Assembly (NCBI GenBank): GCA_020849895.1
Contig: JADZFN010000018.1
Location: forward strand, 1-46,306
Length of the DNA: 46,306 bases
Source: Verrucomicrobiia bacterium
GTDB lineage: Bacteria > Verrucomicrobiota > Verrucomicrobiia > JABWAM01
Direction of reading: 5' to 3'
Position numbers and translations under genes: made by a program
Notes under the pieces: model-generated
What the model was told of the DNA's origin: nothing
Database searches by the model: none
The model's input: only the letters and a program-made list of their open reading frames with translations
Shown: positions 34,221-43,795 of the stretch, one piece after another
Layout: every line of letters starts with the position of its first letter
How positions within the stretch are numbered: position 1 is the stretch's first letter

Positions 34221-37200
34221 TCCCCGACGCAAAAGAAAGGTCGCAGGCAGTCTTGGCCGACGGACACGCCTTTGTCTGGGCGAGCGCCGGCACGGGCAAG
34301 ACGCACACCCTCACCCTGCGCGCGCTTCACCTCCTGCTCCAGGCGCCGTTCGATCCGAGGGCGGCCGGCGCGGCGGAAGCGGGGCTTTATGCCGACGGAC
34401 TGCGCGCGTCGCGTCTCGAGGCGGCGCGCGCGGTGATCCGGCGCTTCGTCCTCACGACCTTCACTCGCAAGGCCGCTGCGGAAATGCAGGGCCGGCTCCA
34501 CCGTTACCTCGAGAGCCTCGGCGCCGCGACGAGCCGGGCCGCGCTCGCCGCCGAGACGGAGGGTTGGAACAACAAGCACGGGGACTCCCAATTTCTTGAA
34601 GTCGTGGACGCGGCGCTCGGAAGGGGGGCGGACTTTGCCGCGTTGACTCGCGGAGCGGCGGCGCTGGCCGAACGGGCGGCAGAGTTGCAGGTCGTGACGC
34701 TCCACAGCTACGCGGCGGCCATTCTGCGGCGTCATCCGATTTCTGCAGGCCTTCCACCGAACGTCGAGTTCGCCGAGGAAGACGACGGGCTGCTGCCCGA
34801 TCCGAAGGAGCGCCTTGTGAATCTTTGGCTCGAACGGGTGCTCGCCGATCCGCGCCTCCTGGAATGGTTCGAAAAGCTGCTTCCCGCAGTCCCCCTCGAC
34901 GAGCAGCGCGCGTGGTTCACCACGTTGCTCGACGATCCGTGGATCGCCGAGACCCTGGATTTCCCCGCGCCCCCGAAGAAGGACCTTGATGCGCTGCTCG
35001 CGTTTTTTCGCGATCTCACCGGCGCGCTTGGATCGGCGCCCGAAAGGTATTCGGCAATTCATGCCGCCCGGCAGGATCTCTCCGCCCGGTGCGAGGCGGC
35101 CGCCGCGGGGACGAAGGGGGCGTGGTGGGAGCTCCTCCGTTCCCTCGAGCGCCACGGAAAAACGTGGTTCGGAAAGACCCAGGCGGTCCAAAAGGCGAGA
35201 GACGCCCACGACCCCCAAGGGCGTTGGCTGGGAGAGGAGAATGGGGCGAAATCTCTCCTCGTGCGTCAGATCCTCGCGATGGACCGGGCGAAGGAATGGA
35301 CGCTCTGGCGCGGGTTTTGCGCTGCGTTTTGCGACTGGGCGAAAGACGCCGTTCTCCGCGAGCTGAATCTCGTGACGTTCAACGAGATGGTCCGCCGCGC
35401 GGCGGAGCTTCTCCAAAAGGACGCAGCGGCACGGCGCGCGGAACGGCGCCGCCTCTGGGCGCTTCTCGTGGACGAATTTCAGGACACCGACCCGCTCCAG
35501 CTCGACATCCTTCAAAGCCTCTTGACGCCCGAGGAGGGCGAAACCCATCAGGTGCTCGGTTTCTTCGTCGGGGATCGGAAGCAGTCCATCTACCGATTCC
35601 GCCGCGCCGACCTCCCCGCGATCGAGGCATTCGTCCGCGGCTACGCAACGCGGATCGGAGTTTCGCCTTCCGACGTGGCGAAGGTCACCCTCCGCGCGAG
35701 CTTCCGCACGAGGCCGTCCGTCCTCGAGTTCGTGAACCATTTCTTCGAGCGCTGCGTGCCTCTGCCGAATTACCCGGACGAGCGCCTCGTCGCGGTGCGC
35801 GACGAACCGGGGCCGAAGGTCGAGTGGCGGGTTTTCGCGCCTCCGGAAAAAATGAACGCCGGCGCGCGGCGTGCGGCGGCGGCGAACGAAGTCGCGCGGA
35901 TCATCGCCGACCATGCCGGCGCGCCCGAAGGCCGGAGTGAGAGGCTGCGCGAAGTGCTCGTGCTCGTTCCGACCCATCAGGAGATCAACGCCCTCCTCCC
36001 CGTCCTCGAAAAAGCGGGGATCCCCGCGATCAGCGTGGGGACCAAGACTTTTTTCGCGCGCCACGAGGTGCTCGATGCGCTGAACCTCCTCCTTGCGCTC
36101 CACGCGCCGCTCGATGGCGTGGCCGTGGCGGGCGTGCTTCGCAGTCCGCTCGTCGGGCTTTCCGACCCGGAAATCCACCGGCTCCTGAAACAGCTTGTTC
36201 CGGAGAAAATCTTTCACGGCGTCGAGCCGTTGACGGACGCGCTCGACGCCGGCGCCGTCGCGCGGATCGAAGCGGCCCGGACGCTCGCGCGGGAGCGCCT
36301 CCGCCTCCCGCTCGGCGAATGGCTGACGCGCGTGCGCGGCTTCATCCCCGAGGGCGTGTATGCCGCGGGCGACGGCGAAGGGCGCGCGATGGCGCGGGTG
36401 GAGCGCGTCCTGGAGATTTTCCGGCGAACGGCTCAATCGGACGTGCTGCCTCCGTTGGTCTGGCTGACCGAGCAGCGCGCGCGCGCGAACCGGGCGGAGG
36501 TCTGGAACGCCGACCTCGGCGAGGACGTCGGAGCGAACGACGAGCGCGCGCCGGCCGTCCGCGTGATGACCATCCACAAGGCGAAGGGGCTCGAAGGCGA
36601 ATTCGTGATCGTGCTGGGATGGTCGAAGGCCCTCGAGAAATGCCGCCCGAAGCGCAAGGCCCCGCCAGCGCTTTGCATGACCGGCGGCGACGGAAACCCG
36701 TTGCGTGGGTTCTCGTTGAATTGGGGCGGTCTCAAAGTGGTTTCCCCGGGATATGCGGCGGCGCAGGCGGAGGACAGCCGCGCCCAGGCGAAGGAGGGGC
36801 GGCGACTGCTTTACGTGGCGGCGACGCGCGCGAAGGACCGCATGATTCTGGTTTCGGAGGAAGCGCCCGATTTCAGGAAAGGCGTCCTCTCGGAGACCGC
36901 GTGCGACGGCGATCTCGCGGCGGCGCTCGATGGACATGCGATCCCGGGAGATTTCGACGGAGGAGATGGCGCGCGTCTGTGCGGAGAGAAAACGCCGGCG
37001 GTGCGCGATCCCGAGGCATGGGCGAAGTTTTGGAAGGCGCGGCTCGCGGAGGCTCAAGACCCGCCGCGGCCTCTGGTGCGGCGGCCGACGCGCGCGGAGC
37101 ATCCCGAGGAGGAGGAAAGCTTCGATGCCGAGGACGTCGTGATGCGGAAGCGGGAAGAATTCCGGGAAGCGGCGCGCCTCGCGGGCGTCTTCGTCCACGC

Positions 37201-37606
37201 CTATCTCGAAAGGCATCTCCTGGACGAGGCCTATGACCCGGCGAAACTGGCGAAGGTGGTGGAGGCCCAGAGAAGCGAAGGAGAAGTTGCGCGCGGCCGC
37301 GAGAAGGCGGCAAGGATCCTCGGAAAATTCTATGGATCGTCGAACCACGGCCGCGTCCGCGCGGCCAGGACGCTCGGACAGGAAGTCCCGATCTATCTTC
37401 AGGCGGAAGGCGAGGCGTGGAACGGCGTCGTGGACCTCGTCTTCGAGGAGAAGGGGCGAATCGTCGGCGTGGACTTCAAAACGATGCCGAAGCCGGCGGA
37501 GCTCCGCGACGAATACGCCGCCCAGGAACGCCTCTACACCCAGGCCCTTCGCGCGCTCGCCGGCGGACGGGAAGTGGCCTTCGAATTCTGGTGGCTGGAG
37601 GCGTGA
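34217..37606 (+). CDS. AddA-like UvrD/RecB helicase-nuclease
   Basis: This is an 1129-aa superfamily 1 helicase fused to a C-terminal RecB nuclease. Motifs are Walker A WASAGTGKTHTLTLRA near residue 20, FVLTTFTRKAAAEMQGRL, Walker B ALLVDEFQDTDPLQLDILQS, FFVGDRKQSIYRFRRADLP, VRVMTIHKAKGLEGEFVIVL and LLYVAATRAKDRMILV. The nuclease has HAYLERHLL, NGVVDLVFEEKGRIVGVDFK and QERLYTQALRALAGG. Length and domains match AddA. The ATG overlaps the addB-like stop (ATGA). The complex would unwind and cut double-strand ends in recombinational repair and phage defence. Confidence 0.9.
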   Translation: MIPDAKERSQAVLADGHAFVWASAGTGKTHTLTLRALHLLLQAPFDPRAAGAAEAGLYADGLRASRLEAARAVIRRFVLTTFTRKAAAEMQGRLHRYLESLGAATSRAALAAETEGWNNKHGDSQFLEVVDAALGRGADFAALTRGAAALAERAAELQVVTLHSYAAAILRRHPISAGLPPNVEFAEEDDGLLPDPKERLVNLWLERVLADPRLLEWFEKLLPAVPLDEQRAWFTTLLDDPWIAETLDFPAPPKKDLDALLAFFRDLTGALGSAPERYSAIHAARQDLSARCEAAAAGTKGAWWELLRSLERHGKTWFGKTQAVQKARDAHDPQGRWLGEENGAKSLLVRQILAMDRAKEWTLWRGFCAAFCDWAKDAVLRELNLVTFNEMVRRAAELLQKDAAARRAERRRLWALLVDEFQDTDPLQLDILQSLLTPEEGETHQVLGFFVGDRKQSIYRFRRADLPAIEAFVRGYATRIGVSPSDVAKVTLRASFRTRPSVLEFVNHFFERCVPLPNYPDERLVAVRDEPGPKVEWRVFAPPEKMNAGARRAAAANEVARIIADHAGAPEGRSERLREVLVLVPTHQEINALLPVLEKAGIPAISVGTKTFFARHEVLDALNLLLALHAPLDGVAVAGVLRSPLVGLSDPEIHRLLKQLVPEKIFHGVEPLTDALDAGAVARIEAARTLARERLRLPLGEWLTRVRGFIPEGVYAAGDGEGRAMARVERVLEIFRRTAQSDVLPPLVWLTEQRARANRAEVWNADLGEDVGANDERAPAVRVMTIHKAKGLEGEFVIVLGWSKALEKCRPKRKAPPALCMTGGDGNPLRGFSLNWGGLKVVSPGYAAAQAEDSRAQAKEGRRLLYVAATRAKDRMILVSEEAPDFRKGVLSETACDGDLAAALDGHAIPGDFDGGDGARLCGEKTPAVRDPEAWAKFWKARLAEAQDPPRPLVRRPTRAEHPEEEESFDAEDVVMRKREEFREAARLAGVFVHAYLERHLLDEAYDPAKLAKVVEAQRSEGEVARGREKAARILGKFYGSSNHGRVRAARTLGQEVPIYLQAEGEAWNGVVDLVFEEKGRIVGVDFKTMPKPAELRDEYAAQERLYTQALRALAGGREVAFEFWWLEA

Positions 37607-37669
37607 GCCTTTTCAAGTTCCGCGGAAGGCCGGGGAGAGGCGCTTCACCGGACGCCCGGGAGTCGTCCG

Positions 37670-39190
37670 TCAAACCGTGAGGGAAAGGGTGCGGTCCGGA
37701 GGGACGTCGGCGAGAGCGACGCGGTCGCCTGCGTGAAGCGTGAGCGTGAAGGCGACGGGGGAGCGCACCGTGACGCGCGCGGGGGCGTCGGGGGAATCTC
37801 GGCGCTCGGCGAGGAGGGAGATCCATTCGCCGGCGAACGGGTATTTCGCGAACCCGTGGCGTTCGGTGAGGCGCAGGTCCCATGCGATCCGCCGGTCGGG
37901 CACGTTCGGACGGACGCCGAGAACGCTCTCGTAGAAAAGCGAGGTGGCGCCGAGCGCGCTCCAGCCGCAGAAATCCTTTTTGCTCCACTTCGTCCCGTCC
38001 TTGTCGGTGCCGGGCTCGCGGTGGTCGGGGGCGTAGCATTCCCAGAGCGTGCGCGGGCGGATCGTGCGTTCGACTTCGGCCATGCGGTCGAGGTGGTGCC
38101 GCGCGAGGAGGTGGGCGACGTGGCCGAAGCCATGCTGGATGAGGCCCATGACGATCGTGCAGTTGACCGGCGCCCAGACCCCGCCGAGCCAGTACTTGCC
38201 GCGCGGATCGTAGTTCGGGTCGTCGGCGGAAAGGGTGGGCACCGGATGATCGCGCCAGAACTCGCGGGGATTGAGGAGATGGCCGGCGAGGAGCGCGGCG
38301 CGTTCAGGGGTGGCGACGCCCGCGAGGAGCGGCCAGAAGCCGGCGACGGTCTTCACCGTGAGCCAGTTTCCGTCGAGATAGATGTCGTGGTAGAAGGCGT
38401 CCTTCGGACACCACATCCAGTGGTTGACGAGCCGGGCGATGAGGCGATGCTCGGCTTCGAAGCGGGCGGCGAGGCGGTTGTCTTCGAGATGCGCGGCGAT
38501 GCGCGCGAGGCAACGCGCGGCGAGCGCCTGCTGGCAGGTGTAGTCCACCCAGGCGATCTCGCCGCCGCTCCAGGTGAGGTGCGTGGCGCGCGGGGAATTG
38601 TCGCAGCCCGCCGCGCCGCAGCAGGTCTCCCAGTAAAGTCCGCCCTGCTTGAGGCTTCGATCGGGCGGCTTCTCCTCATGCGGGCGATGGATCGGCCCGC
38701 GGCGGCGGTTCGCCTTGAGCCAGTCGAAGTAGCGGACGAGGTGCGGCAGGACGCGCGCGAAACGCGTGTCGTCGCCCGTGCGGAGGAAATACTCCCACTC
38801 GACCCAGGCGAAGAGCGGCGGGTTGCAGCGTTCGCCGTAGGCGAGTTTGCCGTTGCGGGTGTAGTAGGTCATCCCGATAAAGCCGTCCTTGCGCTGCCAG
38901 GAATAGAAGTTGTCGAGCGACTCGATGCCGGGAAAGACCGCGTTGGCATACGAGGTGTAGAGCGCCATGAAACAGGTGTCCCATTGCCAGAGGCGGTCGG
39001 GCATGCACGCCTCGTCCATGTGCCACGGTGCGGCGAGTCCGGGACGATGGCGGATGTGGCGGTGGGCGAGTTCCCAGGCGCGGCGGTGGACGCGGAGCCA
39101 CTCGGGATGTTCGTCGGCAACGGGCTGCGGGAGGGCGGCGGGATCGAGCCGGCGAAGGTTGACCTGTTTCGGAGGCTTGGGACGTTTCAT
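37670..39190 (-). CDS. GH63/trehalase-like (alpha/alpha)6-barrel glycoside hydrolase
   Basis: A 506-aa cytosolic enzyme without a signal peptide. It reads as the GH63/GH37 clan: RLWQWDTCFMALYTSYANA (catalytic acid region), NFYSWQRKDGFIGMTY, NPPLFAWVEWEYFL, and KYWLGGVWAPVNCTIVMGL followed by TLWECYAPDHREPG and KDFCGWSALGA. GH63 members include glucosidases and mannosylglycerate hydrolases, so the substrate is open. A beta-rich C-terminal segment follows. The Met at 39190 is chosen because residues upstream in the frame are low-complexity. It is divergent from cas12b; 267 bases separate the two. Confidence 0.8.
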   Translation of the reverse strand: MKRPKPPKQVNLRRLDPAALPQPVADEHPEWLRVHRRAWELAHRHIRHRPGLAAPWHMDEACMPDRLWQWDTCFMALYTSYANAVFPGIESLDNFYSWQRKDGFIGMTYYTRNGKLAYGERCNPPLFAWVEWEYFLRTGDDTRFARVLPHLVRYFDWLKANRRRGPIHRPHEEKPPDRSLKQGGLYWETCCGAAGCDNSPRATHLTWSGGEIAWVDYTCQQALAARCLARIAAHLEDNRLAARFEAEHRLIARLVNHWMWCPKDAFYHDIYLDGNWLTVKTVAGFWPLLAGVATPERAALLAGHLLNPREFWRDHPVPTLSADDPNYDPRGKYWLGGVWAPVNCTIVMGLIQHGFGHVAHLLARHHLDRMAEVERTIRPRTLWECYAPDHREPGTDKDGTKWSKKDFCGWSALGATSLFYESVLGVRPNVPDRRIAWDLRLTERHGFAKYPFAGEWISLLAERRDSPDAPARVTVRSPVAFTLTLHAGDRVALADVPPDRTLSLTV

Positions 39191-39291
39191 GACAGGCGCG
39201 GAAGACGAGGACCCTGAATCACCGTTGCGGGGCAGGTCGAGCGGGAAATTGAGGACGGTTCCGCCGCGGGATGCGGGGGAGAAAAGCGCCC

Positions 39292-39329
39292 GTCTGCGTC
39301 CTTGATTTCGGAACGGGGCGGCCGCAGAC
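39292..39329. promoter_or_regulatory. Inverted repeat upstream of cas12b
   Basis: GTCTGCG (39292-39298) and CGCAGAC (39323-39329) are perfectly complementary across a 24-base loop, in the gap between the divergent hydrolase and cas12b genes. The right arm overlaps a stretch resembling the CRISPR repeat (from 39321). It may belong to a small RNA or to a regulatory site. Pairing is seen directly; the function is not known. Confidence 0.35.
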
Positions 39330-39350
39330 TGCGATGATTCAAGAGGAGGA
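39321..39350. repeat. CRISPR-repeat-like element upstream of cas12b
   Basis: Aligned to the array repeat with gaps, this stretch shares GCCGCAG, then GCGAT, TTCAA, GAG and GAGG in the same order. The array repeat reads GCCGCAG...GCGAT-TTCAA-GAG...GAGG. Read on one strand it would be a degenerate repeat; on the other, an anti-repeat that could belong to a tracrRNA. Gaps make the similarity modest, so it is a candidate only. Confidence 0.3.
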
Positions 39351-39446
39351 TTGGTTGACGCAAGGAGTGGATGAAGTGGGTTTTTTCTCGAAGAAGTCAG
39401 CTTTCCTTGAAGCTGTACGCTACAGAATTCATCTCTGCCAAATTTT

Positions 39447-39451
39447 GGGAG
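39447..39451 (+). promoter_or_regulatory. Shine-Dalgarno sequence of cas12b
   Basis: GGGAG lies 6 bases before the ATG at 39458 and supports that start over the in-frame ATG at 39371. The latter has AAGGAG only 3 bases upstream and would add 29 residues not expected in the family. Confidence 0.6.
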
Positions 39452-39457
39452 AATCGC

Positions 39458-42400
39458 ATGAACCGTATCTATCAAGGCAAGGTCACAAACGTCAAAATCC
39501 AGAATGGATTGGGAGAGTGGAGCGAGTTCGATACCGATTCCAAACAGTCGAAGGCGAAATGGGAGAAGGCTTTATGGGAACATCACGAGTTGTTTCAGGA
39601 CGCGGTGAACTACTACACGCTTGCCCTCGCGGCAATGGCGGGCGCGGCGGAGGATGAACAGTTCCAGAAAAAGTGGCTTGCTAGCCTTGCCGATCGTCCC
39701 GAAGCCGGAAATTCAGGACAGGCGCAATTGCGGGCGTTGGTGGCATGGCGAGCACGCATTCGAGAAACATGGGGCATAGCCACGCGCAGAGCCGTCAGTT
39801 TCGAAGGGCCTCAACACCGCCTTGCTCCGTGGCTCAAACTTGCGCCGGAACAAACCGGCTTCGACCAAGCCGCCAAAGCTGTGCTCCGCACCAGCCGCGC
39901 TACTCCCGCGCAACGCGCTGCCGCGGTGATTCAATTACTCACGGAGAAAGGTGACCTGAACAAGATCTGCGTGGCGCGGCTTCCATGGTTCGCCACGGCG
40001 GCAGGCAAAATCGACGCCACCAGTAAAGCGGCCGATTCATTGCAGAAAAAGGAACGACAGAAAGTCGTCTGTCAATTCCGAAATTACCGAGATGACGAAG
40101 CTTGCAAACAGGCCGCTTCATTGGATCTCGGACGATTCCTTACCCAGCCTCCTAAAAAAAGCATCCAAGGTTCAAAAGCGGTGAAAATGCTGCGGAATTA
40201 CTTCAAAACAGCCTCGGAAAAACGGAGGGAACTCCGGCCTGAGGAAGCCGCGTTCGAAGAGTTCCTCCGGGCCAAGGGTGAAACGCTGTCTGTTCCCTTG
40301 CCAGGCCGCAAACCCAGCGGACCGTATCCTGTGGCCGTCATTTTCAAATTCTGGCCAAACCCCAAAACATTAGCCGCCTTCCGCGAAGTGACTAAGTCGC
40401 TGGCGGAAGCCAAGAATAAATTTGTCGAAACGGATCCGGTTGCCGATGCCCGCGTGGACGATCAGCCGCATTTCGAGTATTTTACCAATCTGGCGCTGGT
40501 CAGCGGCAACCGCGACACCCGCGCTGTCTGGTTCGAGTTCGATCTAGCAGCGTTCATCGAAGCCATCAAAGCGCCTCGCCGTTATCTCGAGGACACGAAG
40601 ATTCGCGAAGCCGTCGCTTGCCGCTTGCGCCAGCGGATTACGGCGATGGAGGGCAGAGGCCGTGAAGCGTTCTCGGCGGATGACGAGGAAGAGTCATTGC
40701 CGGGTTTTGAAGATGACATGCGAATCGAACGGCTCAAAGACATTGTTCAGAACAAGCTCGCTTGGTTCGCGGACGCGGAGAGCGAAACGGACAACACCGG
40801 TTCGAAGGAATACGAAATTCGCGAACGAACGGTTCGTGGTTTTTCTGAATTGAAGAAACGGTGGCGCTCCGAGACTGAAAAGGGTGACGTCAGCGAAGAA
40901 CGGTTGCGCGAAGTTCTTGCCGCCGAACAGACGGAGCACCGGGATGATTTCGGCAGTACTCCACTTTATGAAGAACTGGCAAAGCCGGAGAACCATTCCA
41001 TCTGGCGCAAACCCGGAACTCAATCGTGGCACGCGGAAGATCCGCTCGCTGCCTGGCTTGATTACAAGGAATTACAGGCCGAATTACGCGACAAAGAACG
41101 CCCCATTCGTTTCACCCCCGCGCATCCCGTCCACTCACCTCGATACTTCATCTTTCCCAAGAAGAGTGAAGCCAAACCCAGAACCCCGGGTAAACACGCA
41201 CCCAAGCCGAGCCTGCTTTCGCACCACGATTCAGGGCAACTCAGTTTTACCGCAGGCATTGTTCGGCACTCTGGAAACGGCCTTATGCCCGCCATTGTCC
41301 GCATTCACTATTCCGCGCCGCGTCTTTGTCGGGATAATCTCCGATCTGCTGGCGACACCAACTTATACGAAGCGCCGTGGCTGCAACCCATGATGGCGGC
41401 ACTGGGTCTAGATCATACATCCGAGCGCGTGAATTTCGCCAATTGCCGAATTGCGCTCCAGCCTCTCAGTGTGCGAGACATTCAACTCACCTTCCCCGTC
41501 GAAGTAAGCTCTGAGAAAATTCAGGCTGCCGTGACGCAGGGGAAAGTGTGGGAGAAGCAGTTCAACCTGCATCCTGACAAGGACAGCTTTTACAACGCCA
41601 CGCTCCGCTGGCCGCATGAAAAGCAGCCCCTCAAGCCACCCGCTCCGTGGCACGATCAGGTGTCCGCCTTCCGCTGTCTCGCGACCGATCTCGGTCAACG
41701 GGACGCGGGCGCATTTGTGCGATTGCTGGCTGCGAGTGACAACCGCCTGGAACAGCGTCCCACGCGCTTCATCGGCACGACCGATGGCAAGCAGTGGCAT
41801 GCGGCGCTGGAGCGCTCCGGCCTGTTCCGCCTGCCCGGCGAAGATGCCCTCGTTTGGAGGAAAAAGAGCCGTTGCGACGAAGACAATCCGAAAGATTCAG
41901 ACAAACCTTTTGATTATCGTGAAGAGCTCTGGGGCGAGCGCGGTCGCCCGGCGCGAGATTGGGAAGCAGATGAAGCCGCCGAACTGATGGCGTTGCTGAA
42001 AGTTCCCACGGATAACAAGCAGTTGTCGCTGCTGCCGGATAACTGGCGGAACGAACTCAGTTTCCCGGAACAGAACGACAAACTCCTTGTCGCCATACGA
42101 CGGAATCAGTCGCGCATCTCCCGTTTGCATCGCTGGTGCTGGTTTCTCAAGACTGAAGGAAAACAGAAGGAATCAGCTTTTAAGGAAATCGCCGCCTGCA
42201 AAGATGCCCGGCTGATTTCACAGGAACAATGCGAAGCCGCCAAGAGGTGTGATCCATGTTTGCTGGCGCAACTTGAAGCGCAACTGCGCGACTGCCTGCA
42301 ACGCGCTCCCGAGCTGCTGGTCCGCATCGCTAATCGTGTGCTCCCGTTGCGCGGCCGTTCGTGGCGTTGGGAGAAGCTTCCCGCTGCCACGGAGGAAAAC

Positions 42401-43792
42401 CCGCTGCACCAACTTGCACAAACGGGCTCAAGCCTCGATCGTCAGGAGCGTCCGATCTGGTTGCGGGGGCAACGCGGATTGTCCCTGGAGCGCATCGAGC
42501 AGATCGAGGAATTGCGGAAGCGCTGCCAGTCGTTGAACCAGATGCTGCGACGTGAAATCGGCGAAAAACCTCCCAGTCGTCGTGATGAATCCGTGCCCGA
42601 TCCATGCCCCGATTTGCTGGAGAAGCTGGATCATCTCAAGGAGCAACGAGTCAACCAGACCGCCCACATGATCCTGGCCGAAGCGCTCGGCCTGCGTCTC
42701 GCTCCGCCGCCCGATGACAAAAAACAACTGCTGCAGAAAAAGGATCAGCACGGCGTTTACCAAAAAATCCAGAACAAGTCTAAGGAGTGGATCGGCGCGG
42801 TAGATTTCATCGTCATCGAAGATCTTTCGCGCTATCGCGCCAGTCAGGGCCGCGCGCCGCGCGAAAATTCTCGCCTGATGAAATGGTGTCATCGCGCCGT
42901 GCGGGACAAGCTCAAGCAGCTTTGCGAGGTCTTCGGACTGCCGGTGCTGGAAACGCCAGCCGCCTACTCGTCGCGCTTCTGCTCGCGCTGTGGTGCGCCC
43001 GGATTTCGCGCGGTGGAGGTCGCCGCTGGATTCACCAAGACCGGCCAATGGGCGTGGCTGACTGGAAAGAAAGACGACCGGGGCGAACCGACAGAAGAAG
43101 CGAAAAGGTTGCTCGATCTGGACAGCCGCCTTGTCGCCGCTCAAAAGGAATTGGAACGCGATTGGCAGGAACGCAAAAAGCCTGGTCACTGCCCGAAGCG
43201 CACCCTGCTTGTACCCTGGGCCGGCGGTCCAGTATTTGTGCCGGTGATCGGCAGGGTTGACAAGGTAGAGATTCAGCCTGCGATTGTGCAGGCCGACATC
43301 AACGCGGCCATCAACCTCGCGTTGCGCGCCATCGCCAACCCCAAGGTCTGGAGCATCCACCCACGCTTGCGTACCCAGCGCAAAGGTGGTGATCAGCCGG
43401 CGAAAGGCCGGAAAACCATGTCGAGGCCAGTTTCCACCGAAGCTGGATTGTTCACGCGCGAGAAGCGCAAATTTGGTGAGAACGGCAAATTGCTGAAGGT
43501 CAAACGTTCGGCGGACGCCAAAGCCGACGACACCCGGCAACCGAACTTTTTCGCGGACGTCGTCGGTTTGAAAGATCTAGCTCAGCAGCTTGCCAAGAAA
43601 AATCGCGAACATTCCTGGCTGACGCGAGAATGGACTTCGGCCAGCATCGCTGACGAAAATGACGCGCCCACGCTCATTCACAGCAAGTCCTTCTGGGGTT
43701 GCGTGAAGGCGGCGCAAGAGTGGCGGATTCAACAGATCAACGAGACGCGACTTTCCCGATGGAGAGACCAACGGAATCTCATGCCCGATTGA
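39458..43792 (+). CDS. cas12b: Type V-B CRISPR effector Cas12b (C2c1), unusually large
   Basis: This is an RNA-guided DNA endonuclease of 1444 aa; characterised Cas12b proteins such as the Alicyclobacillus one are about 1130. The single RuvC site is intact: Asp744 in CLATDLGQRDAG, Glu1121 in FIVIEDLSRYRA, Asp1280 in VQADINAAINLAL. Cas12b-specific similarity to the Alicyclobacillus protein covers RAPRENSRLMKWCHRAV, AYSSRFCSRCGAPGFR and LERSGLFRLPGED. The N-terminus (NRIYQGKVTNVKIQ, then AVNYYTLALAAM) matches the wedge and first REC helix. Cys1175, Cys1178 and Cys1245 look like a partly kept zinc ribbon. It needs crRNA and, in this family, a tracrRNA. Codon and base use is less GC-rich than its neighbours. 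It is 3 bases from cas4-cas1. Confidence 0.95.
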   Translation: MNRIYQGKVTNVKIQNGLGEWSEFDTDSKQSKAKWEKALWEHHELFQDAVNYYTLALAAMAGAAEDEQFQKKWLASLADRPEAGNSGQAQLRALVAWRARIRETWGIATRRAVSFEGPQHRLAPWLKLAPEQTGFDQAAKAVLRTSRATPAQRAAAVIQLLTEKGDLNKICVARLPWFATAAGKIDATSKAADSLQKKERQKVVCQFRNYRDDEACKQAASLDLGRFLTQPPKKSIQGSKAVKMLRNYFKTASEKRRELRPEEAAFEEFLRAKGETLSVPLPGRKPSGPYPVAVIFKFWPNPKTLAAFREVTKSLAEAKNKFVETDPVADARVDDQPHFEYFTNLALVSGNRDTRAVWFEFDLAAFIEAIKAPRRYLEDTKIREAVACRLRQRITAMEGRGREAFSADDEEESLPGFEDDMRIERLKDIVQNKLAWFADAESETDNTGSKEYEIRERTVRGFSELKKRWRSETEKGDVSEERLREVLAAEQTEHRDDFGSTPLYEELAKPENHSIWRKPGTQSWHAEDPLAAWLDYKELQAELRDKERPIRFTPAHPVHSPRYFIFPKKSEAKPRTPGKHAPKPSLLSHHDSGQLSFTAGIVRHSGNGLMPAIVRIHYSAPRLCRDNLRSAGDTNLYEAPWLQPMMAALGLDHTSERVNFANCRIALQPLSVRDIQLTFPVEVSSEKIQAAVTQGKVWEKQFNLHPDKDSFYNATLRWPHEKQPLKPPAPWHDQVSAFRCLATDLGQRDAGAFVRLLAASDNRLEQRPTRFIGTTDGKQWHAALERSGLFRLPGEDALVWRKKSRCDEDNPKDSDKPFDYREELWGERGRPARDWEADEAAELMALLKVPTDNKQLSLLPDNWRNELSFPEQNDKLLVAIRRNQSRISRLHRWCWFLKTEGKQKESAFKEIAACKDARLISQEQCEAAKRCDPCLLAQLEAQLRDCLQRAPELLVRIANRVLPLRGRSWRWEKLPAATEENPLHQLAQTGSSLDRQERPIWLRGQRGLSLERIEQIEELRKRCQSLNQMLRREIGEKPPSRRDESVPDPCPDLLEKLDHLKEQRVNQTAHMILAEALGLRLAPPPDDKKQLLQKKDQHGVYQKIQNKSKEWIGAVDFIVIEDLSRYRASQGRAPRENSRLMKWCHRAVRDKLKQLCEVFGLPVLETPAAYSSRFCSRCGAPGFRAVEVAAGFTKTGQWAWLTGKKDDRGEPTEEAKRLLDLDSRLVAAQKELERDWQERKKPGHCPKRTLLVPWAGGPVFVPVIGRVDKVEIQPAIVQADINAAINLALRAIANPKVWSIHPRLRTQRKGGDQPAKGRKTMSRPVSTEAGLFTREKRKFGENGKLLKVKRSADAKADDTRQPNFFADVVGLKDLAQQLAKKNREHSWLTREWTSASIADENDAPTLIHSKSFWGCVKAAQEWRIQQINETRLSRWRDQRNLMPD

Positions 43793-43795
43793 TTC

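Noticed and set aside
34013-37348. Long minus-strand frame of 1111 codons
   Set aside because: It is antisense to the AddA-like helicase with all motifs, so it is a GC-driven artefact.
37607-37669. Possible terminator between the convergent addA-like and hydrolase genes
   Set aside because: No stem of convincing length with a U-run was found in the 63 bases.
39371-39457. Upstream ATG adding 29 residues to Cas12b
   Set aside because: AAGGAG is only 3 bases before it, while the ATG at 39458 has GGGAG at 6 bases. The family's N-terminus aligns with the later start.
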